The notes under the pieces are model-generated. The model ran no database searches. It saw nothing but the letters and a program-made list of their open reading frames with translations, and was not told the DNA's origin. The position numbers were made by a program, and so were the translations under genes. A DNA stretch of 64,000 nt from Brachyhypopomus gauderio. Lineage: Eukaryota; Chordata; Actinopteri; Gymnotiformes; Hypopomidae. The stretch covers positions 16,568,611-16,632,610 of the forward strand of contig NC_135228.1 in the NCBI RefSeq assembly GCF_052324685.1, written 5' to 3'. Of this stretch, positions 1-9,166 are shown one piece after another (position 1 is the stretch's first letter; each line of letters begins with the position of its first letter).

Positions 1-411
1 GTGAAGTTAGCCTAGGAAAAGGGGAAAAAAAGCAGACTCAAGTTGTGTAAAACAATGTGCCTGATAGTGTGTTAACCATTTGTGTGTTTTTGCACTGGTT
101 GAAATGTGAATGTTCAAGTCTCAGGGTTAAGAGTTAGTACAGACAATACAGGGTTATTTTTTGTTGTATCTGAAATGTATTGTTCTGGGATAAGTTTAAA
201 CCACAGTGTGTGTTGTATGCGTGTCATTGTTCAGATGCAGATAGGATCAGACCTTCTAGCCACAGGGGCAGAATAATCCCCTAAGGTCCTGCAGAATCAA
301 TGGCAGTCTACCCGTTGATTCCAGAAAGGGGAGATGTGGTGTAACCGAGATATTGGGGGAGGGCCTCAGTGTCTGGGAATTATGACGTGTACTACTATGC
401 GACAGAGCACA
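1..411 (+). other. Possible 3' remnant of a plus-strand LTR element
   Basis: There is no coding frame of note here. A purine-rich stretch (gaaaggggaga, about 324-334) is followed at once by TGTGGTGTAACC, which resembles a polypurine tract joined to an LTR start at about 335. The putative LTR would be cut off at 411 by the minus-strand gypsy LTR that follows. No second LTR is in the window, so this reading rests on the tract and the TG start only. Confidence 0.25.
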
Positions 412-713
412 TGTAAGGTTTAATAAAGAGTCACGCTATACTTGCAGTTGGACTCATGCAAGTGTTTATTACAAAGCCATGACAAAGGCAATGTCGAGAG
501 AACCAGGCAGAGAGATCATACACAGAGAAGTGAATCAGAGTAAACGCTCAGTATGCAAACTTGTTAAGAATGGCAATACTTCGCAATGAGCAAGAGGGCT
601 AGGCGGTGTTAAATATGCCTGTCAATCATGCTTAATGACAAACAGCTGGGCCGTACTAAAACTCAGAGGAGTCAGACCTCTGGTGGCGAGACCGGGGAGT
701 GCAGGATCTGACA
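412..713 (-). repeat. 3' LTR of a minus-strand Ty3/gypsy element
   Basis: On the minus strand this stretch starts TGTCAGATCC at 713 and ends CTTACA at 412. It is preceded by a purine-rich tract (GGGGGATGG), as expected of a 3' LTR, and carries a minus-strand AATAAA near its end. It joins directly to the integrase C-terminal frame at 672-1178. It shares the stretch ggcaatacttcgcaa with the solo LTR at 29966-30353, so the two LTRs are probably related. The matching 5' LTR is not in the window. Confidence 0.6.
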
Positions 714-1178
714 CCATCCCCCATCGAACGGGTGGCGGTGACGGGGCCGGCCTCTAGGCTGAGGTGCAGGTGGACCAGGATGGGAGGCGTGAAAGTCATG
801 GATGAGGGACGGGGCCAGGATGTTCTCAGCTTTTTCCAAGCTGCTCTCCTCCGGGTCGCACCCCTCCCAATCCACTAAATACTGTAGCACACCGCCCCGG
901 CGACGAGAATCCAGCAGCGTGTTGACCAGGTAGGTTGGAGCACCGTCGATCTCCAGGGGAGCCGGGGGTTCAGGCAAAGGGGAAGGAGACAGACTGGAAG
1001 GTAGAGCAGGCTTCAACAGAGACACATGGAACGTAGGGCATATGCGATAGTGAGGTGGGAGCTGCAACCTGTAAGACACTGGATTGACCTGGAGGATGAT
1101 CTTGAAAGGACCTACGTACCGGGGGTTGAGCTTTTTACAATGTGTCTTAAGGCGGAGATCCTTAGTAGACAGCCACAC
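672..1178 (-). pseudogene. Ty3/gypsy pol C-terminus with chromodomain (truncated)
   Basis: An open frame of 168 codons encodes the tail of a retrotransposon polyprotein. Residues 15-55 ([18 protein letters not shown]) are the usual end of gypsy integrase. Residues about 83-130 ([22 protein letters not shown], then a glutamate-rich helix) form a chromodomain, which in chromoviruses steers integration to modified histones. The frame runs 42 bases into the LTR, as is common. Protease, RT, RNase H and the integrase core are absent: the element is cut at about 1180, where SINE-like DNA begins. It is a dead 3' fragment, not a host gene. Confidence 0.75.
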
Positions 1179-1199
1179 CTAAAATCTAATCACATCTAA

Positions 1200-1491
1200 A
1201 ATGGAAATGTAAATGTGCCATATTTTGTCAATTGTGATTTTTCACCGCAATCGAAATTTGTCCGCCGCTTTTTAACCATGTGTGCAGTTAGAACACACAC
1301 ACACTAGTGATTTCTAGGGGGCTGTGGTGCAAACATGCCCAGAGCGGTGGGCAGCCCTAGCCCGGCGCCCGGGGAGCAGTTGGGGTTAACTGGCTTGCTC
1401 AAGGGGACCTCAGTCATTGCCTCAGGTCTGGTAATCGAACCCACGACCCTCCGGTCACAAGACCAGTTCCCTACCACCAGGCCATGACTGC
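1200..1491 (-). mobile_element. tRNA-derived SINE, minus strand (start of unit 1)
   Basis: Read on the minus strand, the element begins GCAGTCATGGCCTGGTGG (A-box-like) with GGGTTCGATTACC (B-box-like) further in. A conserved body follows (CTGAGGTCCCCTTGAGCAA, AACTGCTCCCCGGGCGCC), then a short GT stretch and the tail GACAAAATATGGCAC. This organisation, with an RNA polymerase III promoter in the head, is that of a HAmo-like fish SINE. The same family occurs at 8891, 43743 and 44914. It marks the left end of the first odorant receptor duplication unit. Confidence 0.75.
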
Positions 1492-3711
1492 GCTCAGGTC
1501 TTGTACCTGGTGAGATGCAGGAGGAGCCCGGCCAAGAGGCAACCCTCAGAGCCTCGTCCCTCCACATGCCTTAGACTCTCAATCCCAGCAGAGTAATTCC
1601 ACAGCAGCAGATAAAGTGGCCCCCAGCCAGCAAGAGGAGTGAGTGGCAGCAGTTTGACAAGGATGTGTCAAAGATCATCCAGACCACAGCCAAAGAAGAT
1701 GTGAAAGGAGATGTGAACAGCCGACTTGCATCGATGACCACCATCATCATCAGATACGCCTCAGAAAGATTTGGGAAGGTGGACAAAGGAAAATCAAAAC
1801 CCACTTCTTACATAATGAGCCGAAGGGCCACCGGAAACATCATCTGCATCAGGAGCTTTGCACCCTCAAGAAGCAGTATAAGGCTGCAACTGAGGAGGAG
1901 AAGCAACACTTAGCAGAACTGAAGAACATCCTGTGCAAGACGTTGATGAGTCTTCACAGAGCAGAGTGGCACCGGAGACGGGGGAGAGAAAGGGCAAGGA
2001 AGCGAGCGACTTTCATCGCCAAACATTTTGGCTTTACCAAACAACTGCTAGGGGACAAGCGCAGTGGCTGGCTTGAGTGCTCTATAGAGCAAGAAACCGA
2101 TTGCTCCAGGATACTGTGAGTGATCCGCTGAGAGACCTGGAACTGGAGCCCAACAACGCTCTCATCAGCCCAGATCTACCAACAACGAAGTTCAACATGA
2201 AGGAGCCAATCCTGAAGGAGGTTGAAGAGGTCATCAAGAGGGCCCGCCCGGCATCAGCCCGTCTAAAAGCGCTGCCTGGAGCTTCTATGGCACCTATGGA
2301 GGATCCTGAAGGTGAGTTGGAGAAGGGGAAAAGTGGCCGACCAGTGGAGGTTTGCTGAAAGTGTTTGGATACACAAAGAGGAGAACTCACAAGACATCAG
2401 TCAGTTTTATGTAATCTCACTGCTGTGTGGGGAAGGGAAGGTGTTGTTCAGCATCATTGCACCAAGATTGACGGAGTTTCTCCTCAAGAACAGCTACATT
2501 GACCCATCAGTACAGAAGGGAGGGATCTCTGCTCTTGGCTGCCTGGAACACACTGGGGCCATCATGTAACTCATCAGAGAGGCCCATGACTATGGCAACA
2601 GGGAGCATGGACAAGGTGGGAGAGAGCACTACAGTGTAGGATCACCTGGACAAACATGTTGTAGCCAGATTTCCAGCGGGTCCGCTTCCCGGTGCAAGCT
2701 GTCTACGATGCCCTGCCAAGTCCAGTGAACCTCCATGTGTAAAGGAAAAGTGAAACCCCTTTCTGCCCACTGTGCTCTGGTAGAGGCTCCTTAAAACACC
2801 TCCTCAGTGGCTGCCCAAAGGCTCTGGCAGATGGTTGCTATCACTGGCGCCATGAACCTGGCAGTCGCTGAGAGCGTAACCTCAGTCATTAGCTGTAGCA
2901 AGAACCATTATGCGCCAAAGAAGGCAATTTCCTTTGTTAAAGCTTGAGAAAAACCCAGAGAAAACCAACATGCAACATCAGGCCTACTCCACACAGCATC
3001 TGACTGGCAGCTGCAGGTTGACGTGGGTAAGCAGCTGAGGTTCCCCCAGCACATCGCAACAACATCCCTCTGCCCAGATATGATCATGACCTCTCAGGCT
3101 TCAAAACAGCTGATCATACTGGAGCTGACAGTGCCCTGGGAAGAAAACATTGAGGAAGCCAATGAGAGGAAGAGGGTGAAGTACCAGAAACTGGTGGAGG
3201 AGTCCAGGGAATGAGCCTGGAAGACGGTATATGAGCCTATAGAGGTCGGCTGCAGGGGATTTGCAGAGCGGTCTCTGTGCAAGGTCCTCGGCCGCCTTGG
3301 CATCATAGGAGCCACAAAGAAAAGGGCCATCAAGTCCACAAGCGAAGCTGCCGAAAAGGCCACCAGATTGCTTTGGATGAAGAGGGCAGATCCATGGGTT
3401 GCTACTGGGACGCAAGTCGGGGCTTGATCACCCCCGGCTGGGTCACCTGGGTAAGGGTGTATGATGTTGTATGAGTCTCTATCGCCTGCGTTACTAAGTA
3501 GACAAGCTAATCAATTTGCAGGGAGAAGCACGATTAATTTAAACTCTGGACCTCACTATAGGTTACTGGCAGTTGACGGCATTCTTTTATCCCCTGGCAT
3601 CATTGCCCATCACCTGGTGTAACAGTTCCAACAGTGACACCTAGCCACGTGTTTGTTGTTTTGTTTTGTTTTTGTTCTGCCCCTTGTTCAATTGTCCCTT
3701 CATGGGCTTAG
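1492..3711 (+). pseudogene. HERO/R2-like non-LTR retrotransposon, deleted copy (unit 1)
   Basis: Several short plus-strand frames match different parts of one polyprotein. They are an N-terminal Arg/Lys/Glu-rich helix region (1665-2060), the start of RT with the SGCLEHT-like region (2077-2590), and the C-terminal part (2600-3420). The C-terminal part carries a CPLC zinc-knuckle-like motif and the restriction-like endonuclease segment PDMIMTSQASKQ plus ELTVPWEE. RT before a CCHC motif and a PD..E.K-type nuclease is the layout of the R2/NeSL/HERO group. The copy has stops and frameshifts, and lacks the RT catalytic centre: at about 2590 the sequence jumps from RT to the tail. The span 3420-3711 is its 3' untranslated region, shared with 26160-26449. 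Confidence 0.7.
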
Positions 3712-4487
3712 TGTCAGGGTTGGACCCAGGCACGTTCCTCCGGTCGCCACAAGGAGGAGCCCGCAAGCTAGACCTGGGGGCAATTAGACACAATAGGCTA
3801 CAGGTGTTTGCAGCCTACTTAATGTGAGCAACTTCAGCAGTTCATTGCTGAAGTTGTTTGTTGTCACTACACTCACAGCCCAAGCCATTGTTCTCTAGGT
3901 GTTGTTCTCTCTCTGCGTTTCATTCGCCTGCTCTCTAGTTTTTCTCCCTGAGTGTTCAGTCTCTCTCTCTTTATCTGTCTTCTTCTTTGCTGTTTCTCTT
4001 TTCCTTAATTTCTATGTTGGTTTGTCTTCCAGTGTTCTGGTTGACAGACCGACAGGTATCCCAGGTAGAAGTTCTAGGTCTTGTACCTAAGCTTCATATC
4101 CCCTCCCTCATCTCTTATTTCCTCTTAGACACGTTGAGCTGTTCTCCGTGTGTTTTTGGTTTTCCTCCGTTCTTTCATTGTATTGATGCGTTGATTATTA
4201 TCCATGTGTTTTCTGTTGTTTACTTACCTGGTGTGGTTATGTCGAGATTCCTCTGTAGCGTTGAGCTGTTTTTCCCTTTGGGGTTTTTGTTTTGGTTTTC
4301 CCGCAATCGCGGAGGTTTGTTTGCCGTTTTTGGCATTTTCATTTGAGGTCTTTTGGTTTTGGTTTTCCCGCATTCGCGGAGGTTTACGTTTGCTGGTTTT
4401 GGCATTTATTAGTAGTGGGTTTGCACTTGAGTCCTACACTCCTCAAAACCAGCGCGACACCGGTGTGTTCGGGGGTGCCGCGTTACA
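3712..4487. mobile_element. Solo LTR, 776 bp, with 5-bp target duplication
   Basis: The sequence starts TGTCAGGGTTGG, ends GCCGCGTTACA, and is flanked on both sides by CTTAG (3707-3711 and 4488-4492). The duplicated locus at 26449 reads straight across the empty site, which fixes both borders exactly. TG...CA ends and a 5-bp duplication mark an LTR left by recombination between two LTRs. Inside, about 4280-4410 holds two imperfect tandem copies of a 65-70 bp unit, each containing a TTTTCCCGC..TCGCGGAGGTTT core. There is no internal region and no coding capacity. Confidence 0.85.
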
Positions 4488-4557
4488 CTTAGGGCCCCTT
4501 TGATCAGGGACATGGCCATCTTTTATCTATGTTGGACATAGCTGGGCTACTTTGCAC

Positions 4558-4729
4558 CAGAGGTGTCAATTCCAGGTTCAGAAAATAAAAGTCCTCACCA
4601 GGATTTTGCTCAGGTTTCCTGGATAGTGTTGATTCCACTCATTTTACCTGGATTGCACTAATTAGAAAATCTAGCAAGCTTGAGCAAAATCCTGGTGAGG
4701 ACTTTCTGAACCTGGAATTGACACCTCTG
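4558..4729. mobile_element. hAT-type palindromic MITE, 172 bp
   Basis: The ends are CAGAGGTGTC and GACACCTCTG, and almost the whole arm is inverted (TCAATTCCAGGTTCAGAAA, AAGTCCTCACCAGGATTTTG). RNA or single-stranded DNA from it would fold into a long hairpin. Flanks are CTTTGCAC and ATTTGCAC, an 8-bp target duplication with one mismatch, typical of hAT transposons. It encodes nothing and would depend on a transposase supplied elsewhere. The duplicate locus at 26501-26665 keeps most of it but has lost the left tip. Confidence 0.8.
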
Positions 4730-5483
4730 ATTTGCACACATTTGTCAGTTTCTATAGGCTTGAATTCATTGCATGTGTTTCCAGTGTGAACCTGCAGTAA
4801 CTGTATTAGTGCATGCTCATTTTTCTCTCCGTGAAGGTTGGTTTGAACATTACATGACAATAAAGACCATACCTTGAAAACAATGCAGGTCAAGGTATTA
4901 AGATGTCATTATTACAAATACTGACAGGGCCACAGGTTTCAATTGCATAATGCAGGAGTGGCCAACCTGCGGCTCGCGAGCCACATGCGGCTCTTTGCCT
5001 GGTTTCATGCGGCTCCCCAGCCGGTCCACACTCTCACCTGCACTAACGGTCTGTGCCGTGGCCCGGTTACCTCATCAGCTCTGAGGGCGACACACTGTTA
5101 CATCTTCGTGCTGCGCGGTTTGTTTACAAGCCTAGCGAGCCGCTAATACCTTTAAAACCGGCGTAGTGGAAAACGGGAGACTAGCGGCATAAAGTATCTG
5201 TGCTATTGTGATTGTGCTTCGAGTTTCGTTGGTGAGACGCGGTCTTCTGTCACACGTTTTGGGATAAACCATATATGAGGTGCAGCAAAGCCACCGCACA
5301 CGACCGAGGGAGCTTCAAAACTACCGCCGCTGTCTGTTCTCTTCTTCCTAAAGGTGAGCGCAGGTCAGTGGCATTGTTGATAAACTGAGTTTATCCACTT
5401 TTTACAGTTGCATACATAACAGAGCTCGTAGTGTGCTCCAAACGTGACAAAGTCCTGAAGCATATCACGCCTTATGTTTATAT

Positions 5484-5659
5484 TAGCGCTGTCAATTCCA
5501 GGTGCCGCGATTAAAAGTCCTCACCAGGATTTTGCTCAAGCTTGCTAGATTTTCTAATTAGCAATCCAGGTAAAATTAGTGGAATCAACACAATCCAGGA
5601 AGCCAGAGCAAAATCCTGGTGAGGACTTTTAATCGCGGCACCTGGAATTGACAGCACTA
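5484..5659. mobile_element. Palindromic MITE nested in the 1.33-kb hAT, 176 bp
   Basis: The ends are TAGCGCTGTC and GACAGCACTA, with a perfect 8-bp target duplication GTTTATAT (5476-5483 and 5660-5667). The arms carry the same AATCCTGGTGAGGACTTT core as the element at 4558-4729, and the loop is the same sequence in the opposite orientation, but the tips differ. It is a second, diverged member of one hairpin family with hAT-type insertion. Confidence 0.82.
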
Positions 5660-5803
5660 GTTTATATCGAAGTTTGTGTTTGTTTTTTAATGTGCTGTTC
5701 GCTTGTATTGTATTTTCGTCAAACGCGCATGTGTATGAGATGAAAACACGGTTTCCCAGTCAGGACAGGTGTGTGACATTTGTACTAAATCTGAGCAGAG
5801 GTA

Positions 5804-5805
<2 letters not shown>

Positions 5806-5844
<39 letters not shown>
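5806..5844 (+). repeat. (GT)n microsatellite
   Basis: An almost pure GT run of about 39 bases inside the non-autonomous hAT element, followed by a GA-rich stretch. Short frames across it are artefacts of the repeat. Confidence 0.95.
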
Positions 5845-5847
<3 letters not shown>

Positions 5848-5889
5848 TGACAGAGAGAGAGCGAGAGAGAGGGGAAGGGATGAGTGATG

Positions 5890-6184
5890 CAGGGTTGCCA
5901 ACTCTCACGCAATGAGCGCGAGACACACGTATTTTGACGTATGTTCACTTGCCACGATTTCTCTCACGCTGGAAAAAATCCAGGTTTATTTACCTCAGAT
6001 TTACATCTGTGATTCAATGAGTTACTGATTCGCCAACCACTGGCGATCAATCGCGATATAATACTTGTATCCTTATAATACTATATAATACTTATATCCG
6101 CTAATAATTTATAATAATTTACACCCTTCCCCCGGTCAACAATTAAATCTCACTCCAAGTGATCTTGAAAAGTTGGCAACCCTG
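5890..6184. mobile_element. Inverted-repeat DNA element with 6-bp target duplication, 295 bp
   Basis: It starts CAGGGTTGCCAACTCTCACG and ends AGTTGGCAACCCTG, with a perfect GTGATG on each side (5884-5889 and 6185-6190). A second copy at 24361-24679 also has a perfect 6-bp duplication. The body is rich in TCTCACGC motifs and contains no frame. A 6-bp duplication does not fit the usual 8-bp hAT pattern, so the superfamily is left open. Confidence 0.8.
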
Positions 6185-6286
6185 GTGATGTTCAAGCGTG
6201 CCCATGTATGGTGTGGCTCTTTGCCGTAACACAGTAAAAAAAAGTGGCTCTTGGTCTCTGACGGGTTGGCCACCCCTGGCATAATG

Positions 6287-7163
6287 AATAGCAGTCCACC
6301 AGCTAAAGGTAAACAAGACCAGACAGTACATTTGACAATTGTAAAGGGAGACAAAACAGGCATCACAAACAATATGCAGTGTCACAGCCTTTTTCTAGTA
6401 TCTTTGTACTGTATGACACTTTAAAACCATCCACTTCATCCCTGTCACACTTCGCTGGACATTGTAACACCATCATTCATTTGTCAATGTCTTTGCTGTA
6501 AATTCTTCTTAGCAGTTCATTCAGAATTGCTATTGTTATGATCATAATTATTTTTACAGGATGCATAGATCTACTGTTCTTTTGTAGCTCCTGAAATGCA
6601 GGGCATTTTGCTGAAATAGTTACCCTGCTATGTTGTCCTTTTTAATTTGTCAATGTTGAAAATAAATGTAAAATAATTGTGTATGGAAAATATAAAGGAC
6701 GTTTGAACCACTGCTGCATTACTGTTCATGGACAACTAGACAAGCCCTCATCAGCTTTACATCAGTTGCAGGTTTTCACGCAAGTGTCAACAACAACTGT
6801 AACATCTGGTAGATCTCTTGATTGTTTGCGGTTGTTTTCAATGTAAAATGTGACTGATCATTCATGTTAATATATATGCCTGCTGACTTACTAATAGCAG
6901 CTTATAACTTATTTGACAAAGCCTAACAATTTAATTTGCACTGAAACAAGCACATCAAATTAGATTCATAATATATAGTAATCTTCATCACCATAAATAT
7001 TCCATAATACATGGTAACTAGTTTGAATGTTAGCCAAAATTTTCTTGATTGTAGCAAAAATAGTACGTTAACCATAAAGGGGTCTTCTGGGTCTTCTGAA
7101 AAGAAAGCTATATGCATAAAAATATCCATATAGCTTTACTGAACAACAATTTGCAGTAGTAAT
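6287..7163. other. Duplicated downstream flank of odorant receptor 1
   Basis: AT-rich DNA without genes. It matches 29840-31121 downstream of the second receptor in the same order. The second copy carries an extra solo LTR (29966-30353) plus small indels. No polyadenylation or regulatory site stands out beyond generic AT-rich motifs. Confidence 0.7.
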
Positions 7164-8132
7164 TCAGGGTACGTTGACTTTTGGTTTGAATTTTCTAGCA
7201 CCATAGCAGAAGTAGTATATAAACAAGGGCCGTACAGTATCGTCTCTCAGCCCGTAGATCAGTGGGCTGAGGAAACGAGGCAGAACCAGCACAAATAGGA
7301 AGTTCAGATAGCGCAGGTGTGTATAGAGAACAACATTACTTACAGTCATTACATAAAGAGCTCGCTCGATGGTTCCATACAAAAAAGAGGTTAGACACAG
7401 GCCCAACTGAATGAAATGCAGCAACACAGTCCTGTGGGATTTCTTAGCAGAGTCTTTGTTGGAAGAAACAGACCTGGCTGTGATCAAAATGCTGATGTAA
7501 GTAAACATGATCATCACTGTGACTGACACAAAATAACACACATTGAATCCGTTGTACACATCAAGTTGCCATGGCTGCATGAGTATCTGCTCTCGAATGC
7601 AATTTATCTGTATATTAAAAAAGTTAGGGTCCCTCACTGCTGCAAAGAGGACATCAACCAAAATGTTTATGCTGCTAAGGCACCAGATCAAACCAATGGC
7701 AAGGTAAGTCCTTTTCTGAGTGGCTATTTCAATGTGTCTCAGAGGGAAGCAAATAGCTACGTACCGCTCCAGTGACATCAAAGCCAGGTTTAATGGTGCA
7801 TTACGAAATGTTGTAGTGGTTAGAAAGATGATGAAGGAACAAGCAGCTTTTGCCAGTTTAAGGAGGGCCTGGGCCATGAGATAGAGCAAACTGGTGAGCA
7901 GCAGATGGACAGAGTCATTTAAAAGCATGTGGGCAAAGAGAATATAGCGTGGAGTCTCCTTAAAAATACGCTTACACATCACAGCATAGAACATGATGCA
8001 GTTTACATATGTACAAAACATGATCAGTAATGTTGCAACCATAGATTTAGACACACCTGCCTCATTTGAATTCAATTTAGCCACTTGATTATATATCAAA
8101 TCATTCACAGTGCTTTTGTTAGTATCTGCCAT
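7164..8132 (-). CDS. Odorant receptor, teleost OR131-2-like, copy 1
   Basis: An intact single-exon gene of 322 codons encodes a class A, seven-helix receptor that would detect odour molecules at the cilia of olfactory neurons and signal through an olfactory G protein. An N-glycosylation site (NKS, residues 5-7) precedes TM1 (about 30-54). TM2 holds HMLLNDS (68-74), and C98 at the top of TM3 is the usual disulphide cysteine. SLERYVAIC (120-128) is the DRY-type G-protein motif, and SPLIYGLRDD marks the end of TM7. The MSLERY form and the LLND motif fit the fish OR131-2-like group better than mammal-type ORs with MAYDRY. The start is the first Met before the glycosylation site. A close paralogue at 31122-32090 differs at 28 residues by my count. 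Confidence 0.88.
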   Translation of the reverse strand: MADTNKSTVNDLIYNQVAKLNSNEAGVSKSMVATLLIMFCTYVNCIMFYAVMCKRIFKETPRYILFAHMLLNDSVHLLLTSLLYLMAQALLKLAKAACSFIIFLTTTTFRNAPLNLALMSLERYVAICFPLRHIEIATQKRTYLAIGLIWCLSSINILVDVLFAAVRDPNFFNIQINCIREQILMQPWQLDVYNGFNVCYFVSVTVMIMFTYISILITARSVSSNKDSAKKSHRTVLLHFIQLGLCLTSFLYGTIERALYVMTVSNVVLYTHLRYLNFLFVLVLPRFLSPLIYGLRDDTVRPLFIYYFCYGARKFKPKVNVP

Positions 8133-8890
8133 TGATTACAGCAACAAAACAAAACAACCTAGTACTATTTCTACAGGAATCTGGTGAGGCCAAACTGCAA
8201 GCAGAATCAAGGTAATAAACAGAAATGTACTAAAAACATGCAGAAATTTGCTAAAAGAATGTGAAAACACACTTAAAAAGCAAAGATGATTTTTTGTATA
8301 TCCAAGAGAATGCAATCGTGTGTTGCTTCGTCCATTATGAGTTACAGAAGTTAAAGGTACTGGAGTTGTGAACATTTCAGACGTGTGTCTGACATTTTAT
8401 ATTAGGCAGTGACATCATTGTCTCACTTCCTGCTTGGTAAAAAAAACAAACAAACTCCAAGTGATTGGTCTTTTCTGGTGATTAGATTGTACAGAAACAA
8501 TGTACAGTTTAATTGGTTGGTATTGTATTCTAAATGATACAGGGCAATAACAGTACCATTCCCTAGATAAATCGTGAAGCTAGCTGAGAAAATCTTCCAA
8601 ATGTGTAATCTGTGATCAATTCAAACAATCGTTAGTTAGAAGAAGTAGTTTTAATACATTTTAACACATTTTGGTATATGATTTTATAGTTATGATGTCT
8701 TCACTATTATTTTAAAATATAGAAAAGAAAGAAGCCACAAAGTTACAGTAGATGTTATTGATTAAAAAAGTATAAGATACTTGTAAATAATATAAAATAT
8801 GATGTGCTGAACATAAATAGCACTTCATGTAGCACATCATATTTTATATCCCTTTGTTCTTCTTATGATTACTCGGAGTTGTTCTGTTTA
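8133..8890. other. Upstream region of odorant receptor 1, shared with copy 2
   Basis: Putative promoter side of the minus-strand receptor, AT-rich and without an open gene. It aligns with 32091-32775 upstream of copy 2, except that this copy has about 130 extra bases near 8432-8560. It ends at a sharp break at 8890, where similarity to the second locus stops and a SINE tail begins. I read this break as the junction between the two duplication units. Confidence 0.6.
8790..8849. repeat. Conserved 19-bp inverted repeat upstream of receptor 1
   Basis: Two perfect 19-base arms (8790-8808 and 8831-8849) around a 22-base loop. The arms centre on ATGATGTGCT and its complement. The same arms and loop are kept at 32611-32670 upstream of receptor 2. 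It could be a MITE footprint or a transcribed hairpin; nothing in the sequence decides. Confidence 0.75.
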
Positions 8891-9166
8891 AATGTGTGTG
8901 CCATATTTTGTCAATTGTGATTTTTACACCGCAATCAAAATTTGTTCTCCGCTTTTTACCCATCTGTGCAGTTAGAACACACACACACACTAGTGATTAC
9001 TAGGAAACTGTGGTGCACACGTGCCCAGAGCGGTGGGCAGCCCTAGCCCAGCGCCCAGGGAGCAGTTGGGGCTAGGTGCCTTGCTCAAGGGCCCCTCAGT
9101 TATGGCCTCAGGTCTGGGAATCGAACCCACGACCCTCCGATCACAAGACCAGTTCCCTACCACCAG
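8891..9166 (-). mobile_element. tRNA-derived SINE, minus strand, head-truncated (start of unit 2)
   Basis: Same family and orientation as 1200-1491, again lying just before a HERO-like copy. The tail (GACAAAATATGGCAC) is at the left. The tRNA-like head at the right stops in CTGGTGGTAGGGAACTGG, the first bases being lost in a deletion that also removed the 5' end of the adjoining HERO element. Confidence 0.75.

Larger units (their letters stand above)
4953..6278. mobile_element. Non-autonomous hAT transposon, 1.33 kb
   Basis: The terminal inverted repeats are CAGGAGTGGCCAACC and GGTTGGCCACCCCTG, flanked by a perfect 8-bp duplication GCATAATG (4945-4952 and 6279-6286). The empty site is intact in the duplicated unit at 29820-29835, so the element arrived after the duplication, or was absent from that lineage. 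No transposase frame is present. It holds a smaller MITE (5484-5659), a GT microsatellite (5806-5844) and another inverted-repeat element (5890-6184). Confidence 0.88.

Noticed and set aside
1430-1491. tRNA-like A and B boxes, also at 8.9, 10.9, 41.1, 43.7 and 44.9 kb
   Set aside because: They belong to SINE heads; no cloverleaf with intact acceptor stem is present, so these are not tRNA genes.
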